64,000 bases of DNA from Theristus sp. LFF4_11 (lineage: Eukaryota; Nematoda; Chromadorea; Monhysterida; Xyalidae). The stretch is from NCBI GenBank assembly GCA_030248135.1, contig JASANC010002019.1:1-64000 (forward strand), given 5' to 3'. Below, in pieces: positions 54,901 through 64,000 of the stretch. Every line of letters starts with the position of its first letter. Position 1 is the first letter of the stretch. The notes beneath the pieces were generated by a model, which was not told the origin of the DNA, ran no database searches, and worked only from the letters and a program-made list of their open reading frames with translations. A program made the translations under genes and the position numbers.

Positions 54901-56765
54901 ATTTGCTGTTATTTGCAGCGCCTGTAGTTCAAAAAAACACAAACGTCCCGTCCCGTTTTGTTCGTGCACAACGGGGGCGGCAAACACGAATAAAATCGTT
55001 TTCCAGCAACTGACAGCGTTCTTTAGCAAACTGCGGAAAGCACTGCTGCATCAGCATATCCCATTGCGCCTGCATCTCCGGGCTGAGGTTGTCGACCGGT
55101 TGACTGTCTTTGTCCTTGTGATTGTGCAGCATGTGAAGGCGCACCTGCAAATATAGCAGCAACGAACAAATATGAAAAATGCGGTCGAGTAAAATGCTCG
55201 TCAATATTCTATCGTGAATTTTAATCCTTGCGTTTAGTACGGTACATTTATTTAAACCTGTCACTTTTTGGCTGCATACAGAGCCAAGAATCTTTGAATT
55301 TTGAAAGAGAATGAACGGGAATCGGGTTTGGTCGGGAGAATCAAGAACCCCACTTGTGGCGAAATGTGCGGTCCTTTTTTCAGCTCGGTGCCGTTCCTTC
55401 TTCTTTCCGTTCTCTGTATTTTTTGCCAGAAAGATGACAGGTTTCAAAAAAGACATACAAATACTGTGCAACTGTTGCCTTCTCCACCGCTCACAAACGT
55501 ATGTGTACCTTTGCCTAGGGTTGTTGAACAAAAATCAAAATTAAAAAAGTGATTAAAAAAACAAAAATGACGATTTTTTTAACAACCCTACCTTTGCCAT
55601 CTCGTTGTGCGTGTACTCGCAGTAGCAACACTGGAACTGTTTCAGCATCGCGTGTCGCCGCACGTGATTGGTCAGATTCGACAATCGCGACGCCATGATT
55701 CGATTCTGACAGAGGCCACAGGTGGCGTACGGTCCGTCGTTCAGGTCGCAACTGCCCGTCGTCGGTATGCCCGCCGGTGAGCTCTTGTTCGACGAGCTGT
55801 TGATCGTTGCCGCCGTTGACTGCTTCGACAGCACATCTTTCGTCAGCGACAGTGAGTGGTGCTGGAATGGAGATGTTGCATGTGAAACACACGACGTTAT
55901 GCAACCCATTCATGCACCGTAATAATCAGAACTGATTTTTTGCGCGGTTTCTGTGCGCGCAAGAGGTGGAGCTGACCTGCGTGGTTGAGATGGCGCCAGC
56001 GAGCGCGTTGCTGCAGCGCACATGTCCGTTGGTGAGCGAACCGGTCGCAGTGGTCGTTGTTGTTTTGTGATTATTGTTGTTGCTGGTGTTCCGGTTGCTG
56101 CTCAAGTCCATCGGACTCGAATGACTCAATCGGCCGGCTGCAAGTGCCGCCGCTGTGGGCGTGTTCGCTGAATTGTTGACTGCGGACGCGGCCACTGCGG
56201 CCGCCGCGTTCGCCTGCGCCATCAGCGTCTGCTCTAACAGGGCGTTGTTGGCGAGCAACAGCGGAATGGACAGTGAATGGAATGAGCCGCCGCCAGGTGC
56301 ACTGTTCGTTGTTGCGTTTGCGGCGCCGTTCTGCACTGACGCACTATGATTGGCGCTCGTTGTGCTTGTTCCGTTTGTCGACGGCAGTGCCGTGGTCGAG
56401 CGATTGTTGACGGCTGCCATGCGCAGTTCGTCTGTAGCCGCTATACGCATGGAGTTCAAGAATGCATTACTGTTGGCGGTGTTCGCGGGCAACTCTTGCT
56501 TCAGTGACGACGTTGTCACTTTTGCGGACATTGCTCGCTGCTGAGTGGTGTTGTTTGCGAGCGACGCCTTGATGCTTTTAGCGGCCTCCGACAGCGCAGC
56601 GTCCATCGCTTTCGTCTCGCGCGCATTCGAGTACTCCTTGAGTTCGTTGACGAACGACACCTCCTGGTAGCCGTTCTCGACGAGCACCCGGAACAGCCGG
56701 AACACGTCGTCGTTCGGGCGCAGACGAACGATCGCGTATTTTGGCGGCTGTCCCGCTAGTAACAT
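51998..56765 (-). CDS. C2H2 zinc-finger protein, ten exons, about seven fingers
   Basis: Exons: 55977-56765, 55592-55861, 54945-55144, 54640-54905, 54392-54534, 53651-53893, 53204-53371, 52918-53135, 52434-52562, 51998-52196; all phases agree (about 874 residues). The first exon is Ala/Asn/Ser/Thr-rich after MLLAGQPPKYAIVRLRPNDD. Fingers: CGLCQNRIMASRLSNLTNHV (ending RRH), CYCEYTHNEMAK joined across an intron to VRLHMLHNH, CVECGEMVDENELAEHVAVH, CAVCGYACSDQLTMQLH joined to INTH, CKLCHRSV...HTRNH, CADCLYSSHDAQHVRMHCKQ (ending KH), and CRLCEKLVAFGERASHALSH. Introns cut two fingers, and the joins restore the spacing, which supports the models. Exon 7 (53204-53371) is the weakest: another frame reads through the 68-bp intron. 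Probably a nuclear DNA-binding regulator; target unknown. Confidence 0.8.
52653..52920. mobile_element. MITE family B (copy 3), 268 bp, supplies a splice donor
   Basis: Starts CGGTATGGCCGATTAAACAT and ends TTTATTCGGCCGTACTTG, flanked by TA (52651-52652, 52921-52922). It is uninterrupted, thus an empty site for the SINE seen at 46215. On the minus strand the exon 52918-53135 ends TACAA|GTACGG, inside the element's terminal repeat. Confidence 0.9.
53400..53480. repeat. C-rich/G-rich low-complexity hairpin
   Basis: CCCACCCCACCCCACCCCAC followed within 30 bp by GGGGTGGGGGTGGGCCCCAC, an inverted arrangement in an intron of the zinc-finger gene. Confidence 0.7.
54119..54364. mobile_element. MITE family D (copy 3)
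   Basis: ATTTTTTTGAACGTGTCCCA to CCCGGACACGTTTGAATAAA, with TGACGTCA next to each end. It lies in the zinc-finger gene intron between the exons 54392-54534 and 53651-53893. Confidence 0.87.
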
Positions 56766-57491
56766 CGCAGCCAGTTGATACGTGTTTATTCGTGCAAAAT
56801 ATACTCAGTTGTCAAAATGATTTCTTCAAGCAGAACCTAAATCACGATGTAATTTTACAGACTGAATATGTGTACTTGGAAAAACAACAAACTTCTCTCG
56901 GTTCACGTCTGCACTACTAATCTTCCAAGTGAACCTCAGACGCATGTCTTTGTGACTTGGAGCGTGTTTGGTTCGCGTCCAGTCTAGCAATGTAAGTATA
57001 ATGCGGACACACGAGTTAGCGCGCGCGCGCGAATGTTGACAAACGTGCGCGGGCAGGCGCGAGCGCAAAGACATAAGTGAGCGGCACGATGATGATGATC
57101 GTGTCTGTGCGGCTGTGTGGCGCTCTGCACACACAAGCATCATATTGCGCGTGCGCACGTGGCTGCGGCACTGCATAACACTTTGTGCCATATAGTTTGT
57201 CAGTGTGTGCCTGCTGCTGCCGCTATACCAGCGCGTAATGGCGAACATCTGACGGGCTGCCTATGGGCGCGACCGCACGGGCGCACACACAGCACAGTAA
57301 AGACATGCGCGCACGCTGGCGAAGGTGATGGACACGACACGTATAACGGCTGCAGCAAAACTGTGCCGCGGCCGTGCTGCGTGCTCGTATCGCGCCGAAT
57401 AGAAAACGCAACAACAGCGGCGGCGCGCGTAAAACGGTGTGTGCGCTATATGGCGTGCCGCACTGACACTCTTGCACACACTGCATACACG

Positions 57492-57493
<2 letters not shown>

Positions 57494-57569
<76 letters not shown>
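57494..57569. repeat. (CA)n microsatellite, about 76 bp pure
   Basis: Uninterrupted ACACAC run; further (GT)n runs at about 58063-58077 and 58094-58111. Confidence 0.95.
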
Positions 57570-57571
<2 letters not shown>

Positions 57572-59347
57572 GGCCACCGACCGGGGAGGCGACGCGGCAC
57601 GTTGGCGATATTGGCGGGATCAGTTGCTGCGTCGAGCCGAGCACTAATCACCTACAGAGCAGAGAACACTGAGTGGAGAGAGGAGAGGCAGAGAGAACAG
57701 GACAGTGCTGCTTTGTGAGCGCGGGGCAGCACTGTTGTTGTTGTTGGTGCAGCTGTGTGCTCCGCAGGCGGATCAATGCGCCTAGTGCGTGCAGCCTGCA
57801 CCGTGCACGCACCGCAGTGGCTACATTAGCCATCATGCGGGCACACACACACTCTGTGTGCATATTGCACGCACGCAGCATGCTCGCTGTATAGCAACGC
57901 ATGTCTGCTCCCCGCTCATATACGCATGGCCGGCACATCAGAGTGCGCGACGCACGCACACACGCCCGCCTGGCTCGCGTTGACGACGCGGACACGCAAA
58001 TTGCGGGCGCTCCGACTTGGCGTGCATGCAGGCGCTCACTGTGCGTTCGTGTGGTGCACGTGTGTGTGTGTGTGTGTGCACATGGGGACATTGTGTGTGT
58101 GTGTGTGTGTGCACAGGCACACACGCCGCTGCGCTGCGCCAGCCAGAGCGCGTAATGAATGCACAAACAGACACGTCATGTGTCGGCACTTGAATCGGTC
58201 GGCACGCGCGCGCGCGTGTGTGCGCGCTCTCTCGTTTTCACCGATGAGCTGGCAAACACAAAACAGAAGACAGCCATAATACAGCTGCTAACACAGAGAC
58301 CAAGCGGTACGTTATAGTGCAACTAGCTAGCATTGAGAATATGGACAGGGGCGCAGGACACACAAGCGCGCACACAACACAACACAACACAACACAACGT
58401 TCGTAACAACAGCGGTGGTGCCGTCATCGTCTGCACACCACGCGCTAGCACACACACTGAAAGCTTGCCAGCTTGTGGCCGTGTTACAAGCATGCACGTG
58501 CGTGCTCACGGCTGCTTGACAGAAGACGCTTGCACAAATGCGCAACGATAAGCGTATAGGCACGCGCTGCAGCGGGCACCACCAGCCGTAGTTGGGATTG
58601 TGTGTCTGTGTCTGCTTTAGTGCAGCAACATCTGCGACACTGCACGCTACGCACAACCATGCTCCACACAACTATGTACACCAAAGCTACAAACAAGCAA
58701 GTCAGCGATTGTGTGCTGTGTGCGGCTGGTGCACACACGTGTACACACGTACAATGTACATGTATTATATACGTCGTTTACGCATAATAATACAGCAATG
58801 CAATGTTGTGGTGCATTCGTACGCCCGCGCGCGAACCAGCGAACACACGCCCTTATCTGCTGCTGCTCTCTCTCTCTGTTTGCTCTACATACGTGTCTGT
58901 GTGTGTGTGCATATGCCGACATGCAGCTAATAAAGGCAGGCAAGCAAGCGATGAGAGAGCACAACAGATGCAGCATGCTAGTATCAGGCCCGGCACGAGC
59001 GTGCACAACGAACAACCGTAACAAACAGTCCGGTATGCGCAGTGCACTGCGTTGCGTTGCTTGTATCACGGTGTGCTTGCTGTGTGTGACTGCTTGCGTA
59101 CAGTGCCCCAGCTATCGAATACGATCACACGCATATCATCAACAAAACGATATCAAAAACGCGCAGAGACACCACACGCGCAGCACCGGCACCACACTCT
59201 GCCCATTTGTTGTGCACTCCCGAGTCTGTGCGCTTGCTGTTGAAGCTGCTTGATACGCAGACAACTTGTGTGTGTGTACACGCAGCAAACAGCAACAACG
59301 CACACCACAAGCCGCGTTAGATACATGGCGTGCAGACAGTTTTGTAT

Positions 59348-59353
59348 TTTATT
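59348..59353 (-). terminator. Polyadenylation signal of the four-pass protein gene
   Basis: TTTATT on the plus strand (AATAAA on the minus strand), about 190 bp after the stop codon at 59539. Confidence 0.4.
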
Positions 59354-59538
59354 CTCGTACCAACACACACACAAACTAAATGCGTTTATACATCAGGAAA
59401 CGAGAGAACTGATAATAAAATGGTGATGCACACGTGCAATACAACCGAACTGCAGTACCACAGGCACGATGATACATGTACATACTGAGGGCACATGATG
59501 TATCATTCCACTTTGAGCAATGTAAAGCAGCACAGCCA

Positions 59539-62192
59539 TCACACGACCATTGTTGTGTTCGTATTGCGCGGTGTCGACATGAAGACAACGGGCAGTGGCT
59601 GCGCTGGATTCGGCGGGCGATGCTGCGATTTACTCAGTTCATCGTCCGATGGCAGGTAATCGGGCACGTGCGGATCGGCTCGTTGTGCAATTGCAGCGAT
59701 TTCAGAGTCAGCTAACACAGAAGAACCACTTGTTTGCTGAACAGAAAAATTCCACAGTGTTTCAGTTTTTATTACTTGCTAACAACGTTGCGCGCGTGTT
59801 GTTGTTCTTAATGACGTACCACTTGAGGATTGTGTGTGAACACCACTGCTTGCCAGCTGGTCGCCACCGGTCGACTCCAGTGGCCGGTGTCTGTTCTTTT
59901 GATTGATGCAGCACTGGCAGTTGCCAGAGGCGCTGGCGATGGGGAGATTATGCAAGTTGTTGTCGTGCGCCCATCAAGCTGGCTGAAATAAATCTTTCAT
60001 ATTTCGTATAAAGTGAGAAGGATTTGGGTTCTACAAGTTTGGAAAAATGCCCGAAGGGCATGAAAAAGACCAAATATTATTTCAGAATGACACAGATAGA
60101 AAAGTGTGACTTAAGGATTTTCACAAGATCAAATATTTTATGAAACGTGTGCGAACTGGAAAGTTACAAACTGAAATAATATTTATGCCAATATCTTTTT
60201 TGTCATTCTCAAGGAAGGCACAATCTCTGTACGAATTTTATCTCACTTCATTTGATGCTGCAAAAAAATAATTTGCTGCTGTGAACATATATGGGAAGAA
60301 TGAAATGAACTTCACGCATAAGTCAGAACCAAAGCCACAAAAGCACAAACAAAACGCAGCACAATCTCAACCGCAAGCCTACGGCTAAAGAAGACGTTTA
60401 CAGACGACAAAGATTCATGTACGCATCGTATATTTTTCTATATCTTGGGAGCTTGCTGCCGCGCGGCGCGTCTAAAACTCAAAAACTCTAAAACCATAAA
60501 AACTCCACCTTGTTTCCGGCTGATCTCTCCAATCAGCAGTGCGCAAATTTGTTGCCATGATAATCAGCGAGCACAAAACGGCCGCTGCGACGCTGGATGC
60601 GGCAGCGATGCCAAGCAAGTCGGCCACAACGGCTTTACCGTTCGAATGACAATTCTGGCGCCACAACGCCGATTTGCAAAGGATCTGCGTTTGTTGGTGT
60701 TCGCTGTTGTCGCCGGTCCAACCTGCAGTGTCAGTGACTATATTGAAACCGGCAAGTTGAAAAACGGATAAAAACTATTTTGAAACATAATTATGAATTT
60801 TTTTAGGTTTGCGATTCAATGCGTGTGCAGACGTGGAAAGGAAACTATACAGGGTGTGTCAGAAATAGTGGGCAGATGTTTGACGCGTTGATTTCTCGAG
60901 TTGTGTTGAATTCGATGAAATTTTAGACAGTTGTTCACGAAGACATAACCTAGATTTGTGCAAAATTTCAGAGAAATTCATTCATCTGCACATGAATGGA
61001 CAGACCAAAACACAAAAAAAATTCAAAATTGGACCAGAAAATACCAGATCACACCACCGGACAACAAAGGACAACACTCATCAATGCAAAAACATTCAAA
61101 AGAACACTTCAAAAATGTGTGTGGCGATAACAGCAAACATCAACAACAACGACAACAGTCAACTAAAATCATGTTTCCCAAAGTGTCCACCTTTGCCAAA
61201 ACCGCCTTCTCGCGCATGTACGCTGGCATCGATGCGAATGCATCGGAGATGAATTCTCTTAGCTGGTCGATGGTTGCCGGTTTCTCGAGTACACTTGACG
61301 TGTTCTTTTGAATGTTTTCATTGAGTGTTGTCCTTTGTTGTCCGGTGGCATCGCGTGATCTGGTCCATTTTTGAAACTTTATTTGCTCTGTCATTCGTGT
61401 AGGTGAACGAATTTCTCGGAAACTTTGCAAAAATCCAAGGTAGGTCATGAACAACTGTCTAAAATCTCTTTAGAAATGGTCCAATATAACTCGAGCAATA
61501 ACGCGTCAAACACCTACCCACTACTTCTGCAACACAACGTGGTTTCAATGTTGTGGCAATTCAAAATAGTCTGAGTAACACAGCCGTATTTAGCGGACTC
61601 GACTCGGATCACTTTGCCAAATTTTGAATTCGCTTCATGCATGAAACTGTTTACCTGTCTACGCACGCATTCTCCGGGGCCAAATAAAAATTAAAATACA
61701 TGCCATGCCACGATGAATAGAAGTTGTGTTGCGACCGTGTAGCGCAGTGGCGCCTTGTGCAACATCCTCGGAAGCACCAAGCCGGATCGTCCTTCCAGGT
61801 TGCTTGCGTGTCCATCCGCAGCGAACGCCACCAACAGAGTGCCGATGCGACACAGGCGGCAAACACGACGAAAAATAGACACAGGCACAGTAGACGCACG
61901 AACGAACGCTGAAGAACAACGTTGTACTGGTGTTGTATATGTGTAGTCTGTCTTAACCGAATAAAAAGACAACCATTTGAAGAATACCAACGTTCGGTCG
62001 AGCGGCTAGAAAAGTAGCTAGTGCTGTGATAAGCACAACAAATGCAAGTATTTCAGAATGGAAGCGAATAATTGATGGATAGCTGTGCCACAAATGCGCC
62101 AAGCATGCGGCAGCAATTATTAACGGTAATAAGGCCAATTGTAAAATAGCCAACGGTCGCAAACCGGAAGGCGGCAGTCGCCACATTTTCAT
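59539..62192 (-). CDS. Four-pass membrane protein with cytosolic tail, at least five exons
   Basis: Exons: 61992-62192, about 61764-61908, 60509-60722, 59820-59932, 59539-59711. ATG 62192 gives TM1 (LAILQLALLPLIIAAACLAH) and TM2 (EILAFVVLITALATFLAA). Exon 2 gives TM3 (LCLCLFFVVFAACVASALCW) then a Cys/Trp-rich loop (WKDDPAWCFRG). Exon 3 continues the loop (LCKSALWRQNCHSNG) and TM4 (LLGIAAASSVAAAVLCSLII). Exons 4-5 form the tail: a CQCC cluster just after the membrane (possible palmitoylation), then DPHVPDYLPSDDELSKSQ and Pro-rich end. Phases agree; the exon 2 donor (GAT|GTTGCA) is the least sure, since an ORF reads on into a repeat to a stop at 61651. Overall MARVEL or tetraspan-like; family not settled. 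Introns hold three repeats (60035, 60848, 61540). Confidence 0.6.
60035..60292. repeat. Interspersed element G (copy 2)
   Basis: Matches 47774-48030 almost base for base, from AAATGCCCGAAGGGCATGAA to TGCTGCTGTGAACAT. It is in an intron of the four-pass protein gene. Confidence 0.85.
60848..61535. mobile_element. Mariner-like non-autonomous element with about 250-bp inverted arms
   Basis: Left end ACAGGGTGTGTCAGAAATAG, right end CTACTTCTGCAACAC; both arms share TTTGACGCGTTGATTTCTCG and AATTTTAGACAGTTGTTCA type blocks in opposite orientation. Between the arms the minus strand at about 61150-61310 encodes EKPATIDQLREFISDAFASM, which looks like the C-terminal end of a mariner-type transposase. 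A related one-arm fragment lies at 62731-62990. Confidence 0.75.
61540..61685. repeat. Interspersed element, TIR family F (copy 4, shortened)
   Basis: Contains GGACTCGACTCGGATCACTT, GAATTCGCTTCATGCATGAA and GTCTACGCACGCATTCTCCG. The outer left end is missing where the mariner-like element begins. Confidence 0.6.
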
Positions 62193-62730
62193 AAAACTCC
62201 TTTGATCTTTTATTTAGAAAAAATGTTCTGATTGTTTACGATTTAGTCTGTAGTTCTGTTACTGCTATGGACTACAAACATATGGTAACCACGCTTACAT
62301 TTGCGTATGACGGAACATCGCGCGCGCGGACGCATGCCAAATTATAGTTGGTTGCCAGGCACCATGAGTCATATGACCAAACACCAAACACAAACAAATT
62401 GTTGATCACTCTAAAATTGGCTTTATTTTTCAATGTACAAAATAAAAACAGGCCTGGTCCGTAAAAATCTGCTGTTTTCTAAAGTTAAAAACTCCACCAA
62501 TCAGTTGTGAGATGCATGTGCATGGAAACTGTCAACGTACATGTAAACTTGAGGACACTTTGAAATTGATGAAGGATAGTGATACAAAATAATATAGATT
62601 AAAAAATATTTTTGAGTCACATTTTCACTATTGTCATGATAAACATAAGAACAAAGTTCAGCAATATGGAATAACGCCGATGTTCTATGAAAACCGCAAC
62701 TCATTGTTTATTGAACTGTATGTATCTATA
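62193..62730. other. Upstream region of the four-pass protein gene, nothing recognised
   Basis: AT-rich sequence without a coding frame. The promoter of the minus-strand gene that starts at 62192 should lie here. Confidence 0.35.
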
Positions 62731-62990
62731 CAGGGTGTTTCAGAAGTAGTGGGTAGGTGTTTGACGCGTCATTTCTCGAGTTGTGTTGAGCCATAGTCAA
62801 TGAAATTTTAGACAGTTGTTCAGGAAAGTGAATTTAGATTTGTGCAAAATTTCAGAGAAACTCATTTGCCCGCATACGAATGACACAAAAATATTCACAA
62901 TGGACCAGAAAATACCAGATCACGCGATATCACCGGACCACAAAGGACAAGACTTAATGCAAGCATTCAAAAGAACACTACTTCAAAACC
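62731..62990. mobile_element. One arm of the mariner-like element of 60848
   Basis: ACAGGGTGTTTCAGAAGTAG and the following 250 bp match the left arm at 60848 (TTTGACGCGTCATTTCTCGA, CAGAAAATACCAGATCACGC). It ends in CATTCAAAAGAACACTACTT with no opposite arm. Confidence 0.75.
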
Positions 62991-63292
62991 GCTGAAACAA
63001 TCGACACAAAAAGGTGACGTATCGTGCTACAACAGAGACCAAATGTGATTCGCGTTAAAATATCATCACGGTAGAATCATACAATACAATCGTGTTGTTG
63101 TGTTGTGAAGGATCATCATTTTGTTGAGCACCACAGAGTTTTTTTTTAAGCTATTTTCTTGTTTCAGTGCGTGCCCGGGTCGCATGGTTTTGTCCATGCT
63201 GCGTTGTACGAGCGCCAGGTACGCCACAGGCCCTTGACTGTCTGCGGCACGTTCACTGCGAGAACGCATGTCACAAGTATGTGTACAAAATG

Positions 63293-64000
63293 TACAGGGT
63301 GGGCCAAAAAAAAGGTTCCATTTTCAAACTGCTGTCACTGGCTGGTGTTTTAATATTATGAGCTGAAATTTTCAGCACTGATAAAACTTGTGATGCCATT
63401 TTACTGACAAAAATTTTTTTTCCGATATTTAATTCCTAGCGCTCACTGTGTGCAGATTTTCTAAAAAGCTCGAAAAATTAACAAATTGACTGAAATGAGT
63501 GCAAGAAAAAATTAGTATCAAGATGCGTGATTCAATTTTGAAACTGTTGCGAAGGTGGCAAATGGGTCTTTTTAGATACCCGGGGTATTGATAGTTCAAA
63601 TCATTCGCTCAGAGTGGAAAGGTCTCACACTTGAATTGCATTTGAGCTGCTCGAGCGAAATTCTGATGTTTCACAGCGGACTCGAGTCAGCAGTCATGCG
63701 ACTGCGACAGAAATAATTGTTCAGTTGACTTTTTGTTTTGTGTGTTGCTCTGTCTGTTAATTTGTTTTTTTTTGAAAAGTTTTTCTGCGGTTTGAATAAA
63801 ACAGTGTTTCAGTTTCATTTTTCTGCAGTTTCGTCATGGTTAAGTGGACAGCAGAACAACGGGTCTGGTGTGTTATCTGGTGGGAGCAATCAGAAAGTTT
63901 TTCTGCAGTGACTCGCCAGTTTCGCGTAAAATTCAATCCATCCGCTGCCGGACGAGAACCTTGATGATGATTTGGATGTCTATGAGCAATGATTCGTTTG
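63293..64000 (+). mobile_element. 5' end of a mariner-like transposon, cut by the window edge
   Basis: Begins TACAGGGTGGGCCAAAAAAA, a typical mariner-type terminus, followed by about 540 bp of leader and an ATG at 63836. The right end lies outside the window. Confidence 0.65.
63836..63963 (+). pseudogene. N-terminal helix-turn-helix of a mariner-like transposase, broken
   Basis: 42 codons from ATG 63836: VKWTAEQRVWCVIWWEQSES then FSAVTRQFRVKFN, matching the N-terminal helix-turn-helix (DUF4817-type) of mariner-like transposases, whose usual form is [T/S]xEQRxxxVxxY. The frame meets TGA at 63961-63963, just where the linker to the second helix-turn-helix should follow. The copy is therefore probably deleted or frameshifted. 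Confidence 0.65.

Larger units (their letters stand above)
56766..59538. promoter_or_regulatory. GC- and CA/TG-rich 2.7 kb upstream of the zinc-finger gene
   Basis: From about 57000 to 59370 the sequence is dominated by CG, CA and TG steps (GCGCGCGCGCG, CACACAC, GTGTGTGTG), with the pure (CA)n below and (AC)n-like AACACAACACAACACAAC near 58375. No frame carries coding bias. Its place directly upstream of the zinc-finger start (56765, minus strand) suggests promoter or 5' UTR, an inference only. Confidence 0.4.

Noticed and set aside
57117..58279. Several Cys/His/Thr-rich frames in the CA-rich block
   Set aside because: All frames are open on both strands because of dinucleotide repeats; no codon bias.

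Overview
The window is eukaryotic and animal. Genes are split by short GT-AG introns (about 65 to 1,500 bp), many acceptors read TTTTCAG or TTGCAG, and exons have GC-rich third codon positions. The gene set (a muscarinic-type acetylcholine receptor, SMYD methyltransferase, prenylcysteine oxidase, three-finger ectodomain proteins, C2H2 zinc-finger protein) fits an ecdysozoan, most likely nematode-like. That placement is an inference, not proven. Most gene models below were rebuilt by hand by matching splice sites and codon phase; coordinates may be off by one or two bases.

Layout. 0.3-1.4 kb: 3' part of an unrecognised gene (+). 2.5-3.3 kb: small two-exon gene (+). 4.9-5.7 kb: secreted three-finger protein (+). 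11.9-19.7 kb: eight-exon acetylcholine-receptor-like GPCR (+) with a very large third intracellular loop carrying 56 consecutive Asn; a minisatellite starts at its stop codon. 21.3-22.8 kb: single-pass membrane protein (-). 29.1-32.4 kb: complete eight-exon SMYD protein (-). 35.4-41.1 kb: prenylcysteine-oxidase-like gene (-), apparently with a four-exon secreted Cys-rich gene (36.2-38.3 kb) on the same strand inside its last intron. 42.5-43.4 kb (-) and 46.9-47.6 kb (+): two more three-finger proteins. 50.0-51.5 kb: secreted or membrane-anchored Cys-containing protein (+). 52.0-56.8 kb: ten-exon C2H2 zinc-finger gene (-). 59.5-62.2 kb: four-pass membrane protein (-). 63.3 kb to the end: 5' end of a mariner-like transposon.

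Between and inside the genes lie many short non-autonomous elements: at least six families with terminal inverted repeats, two tRNA-derived SINE families, a 148-bp satellite, minisatellites and microsatellites. Several families recur three or four times, so nested and empty sites can be read directly, for example a SINE inside a MITE at 46 kb with empty sites at 37.9 and 52.7 kb. One MITE end appears to supply the splice donor of the zinc-finger gene.

No operon-like relation between neighbours is visible. The genes look like ordinary single-copy metazoan genes in a repeat-rich region, with a theme of small secreted or surface Cys-rich proteins (three three-finger proteins, the nested Cys-rich protein, the 50-kb protein). 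No CRISPR, rRNA or convincing stand-alone tRNA gene was seen.
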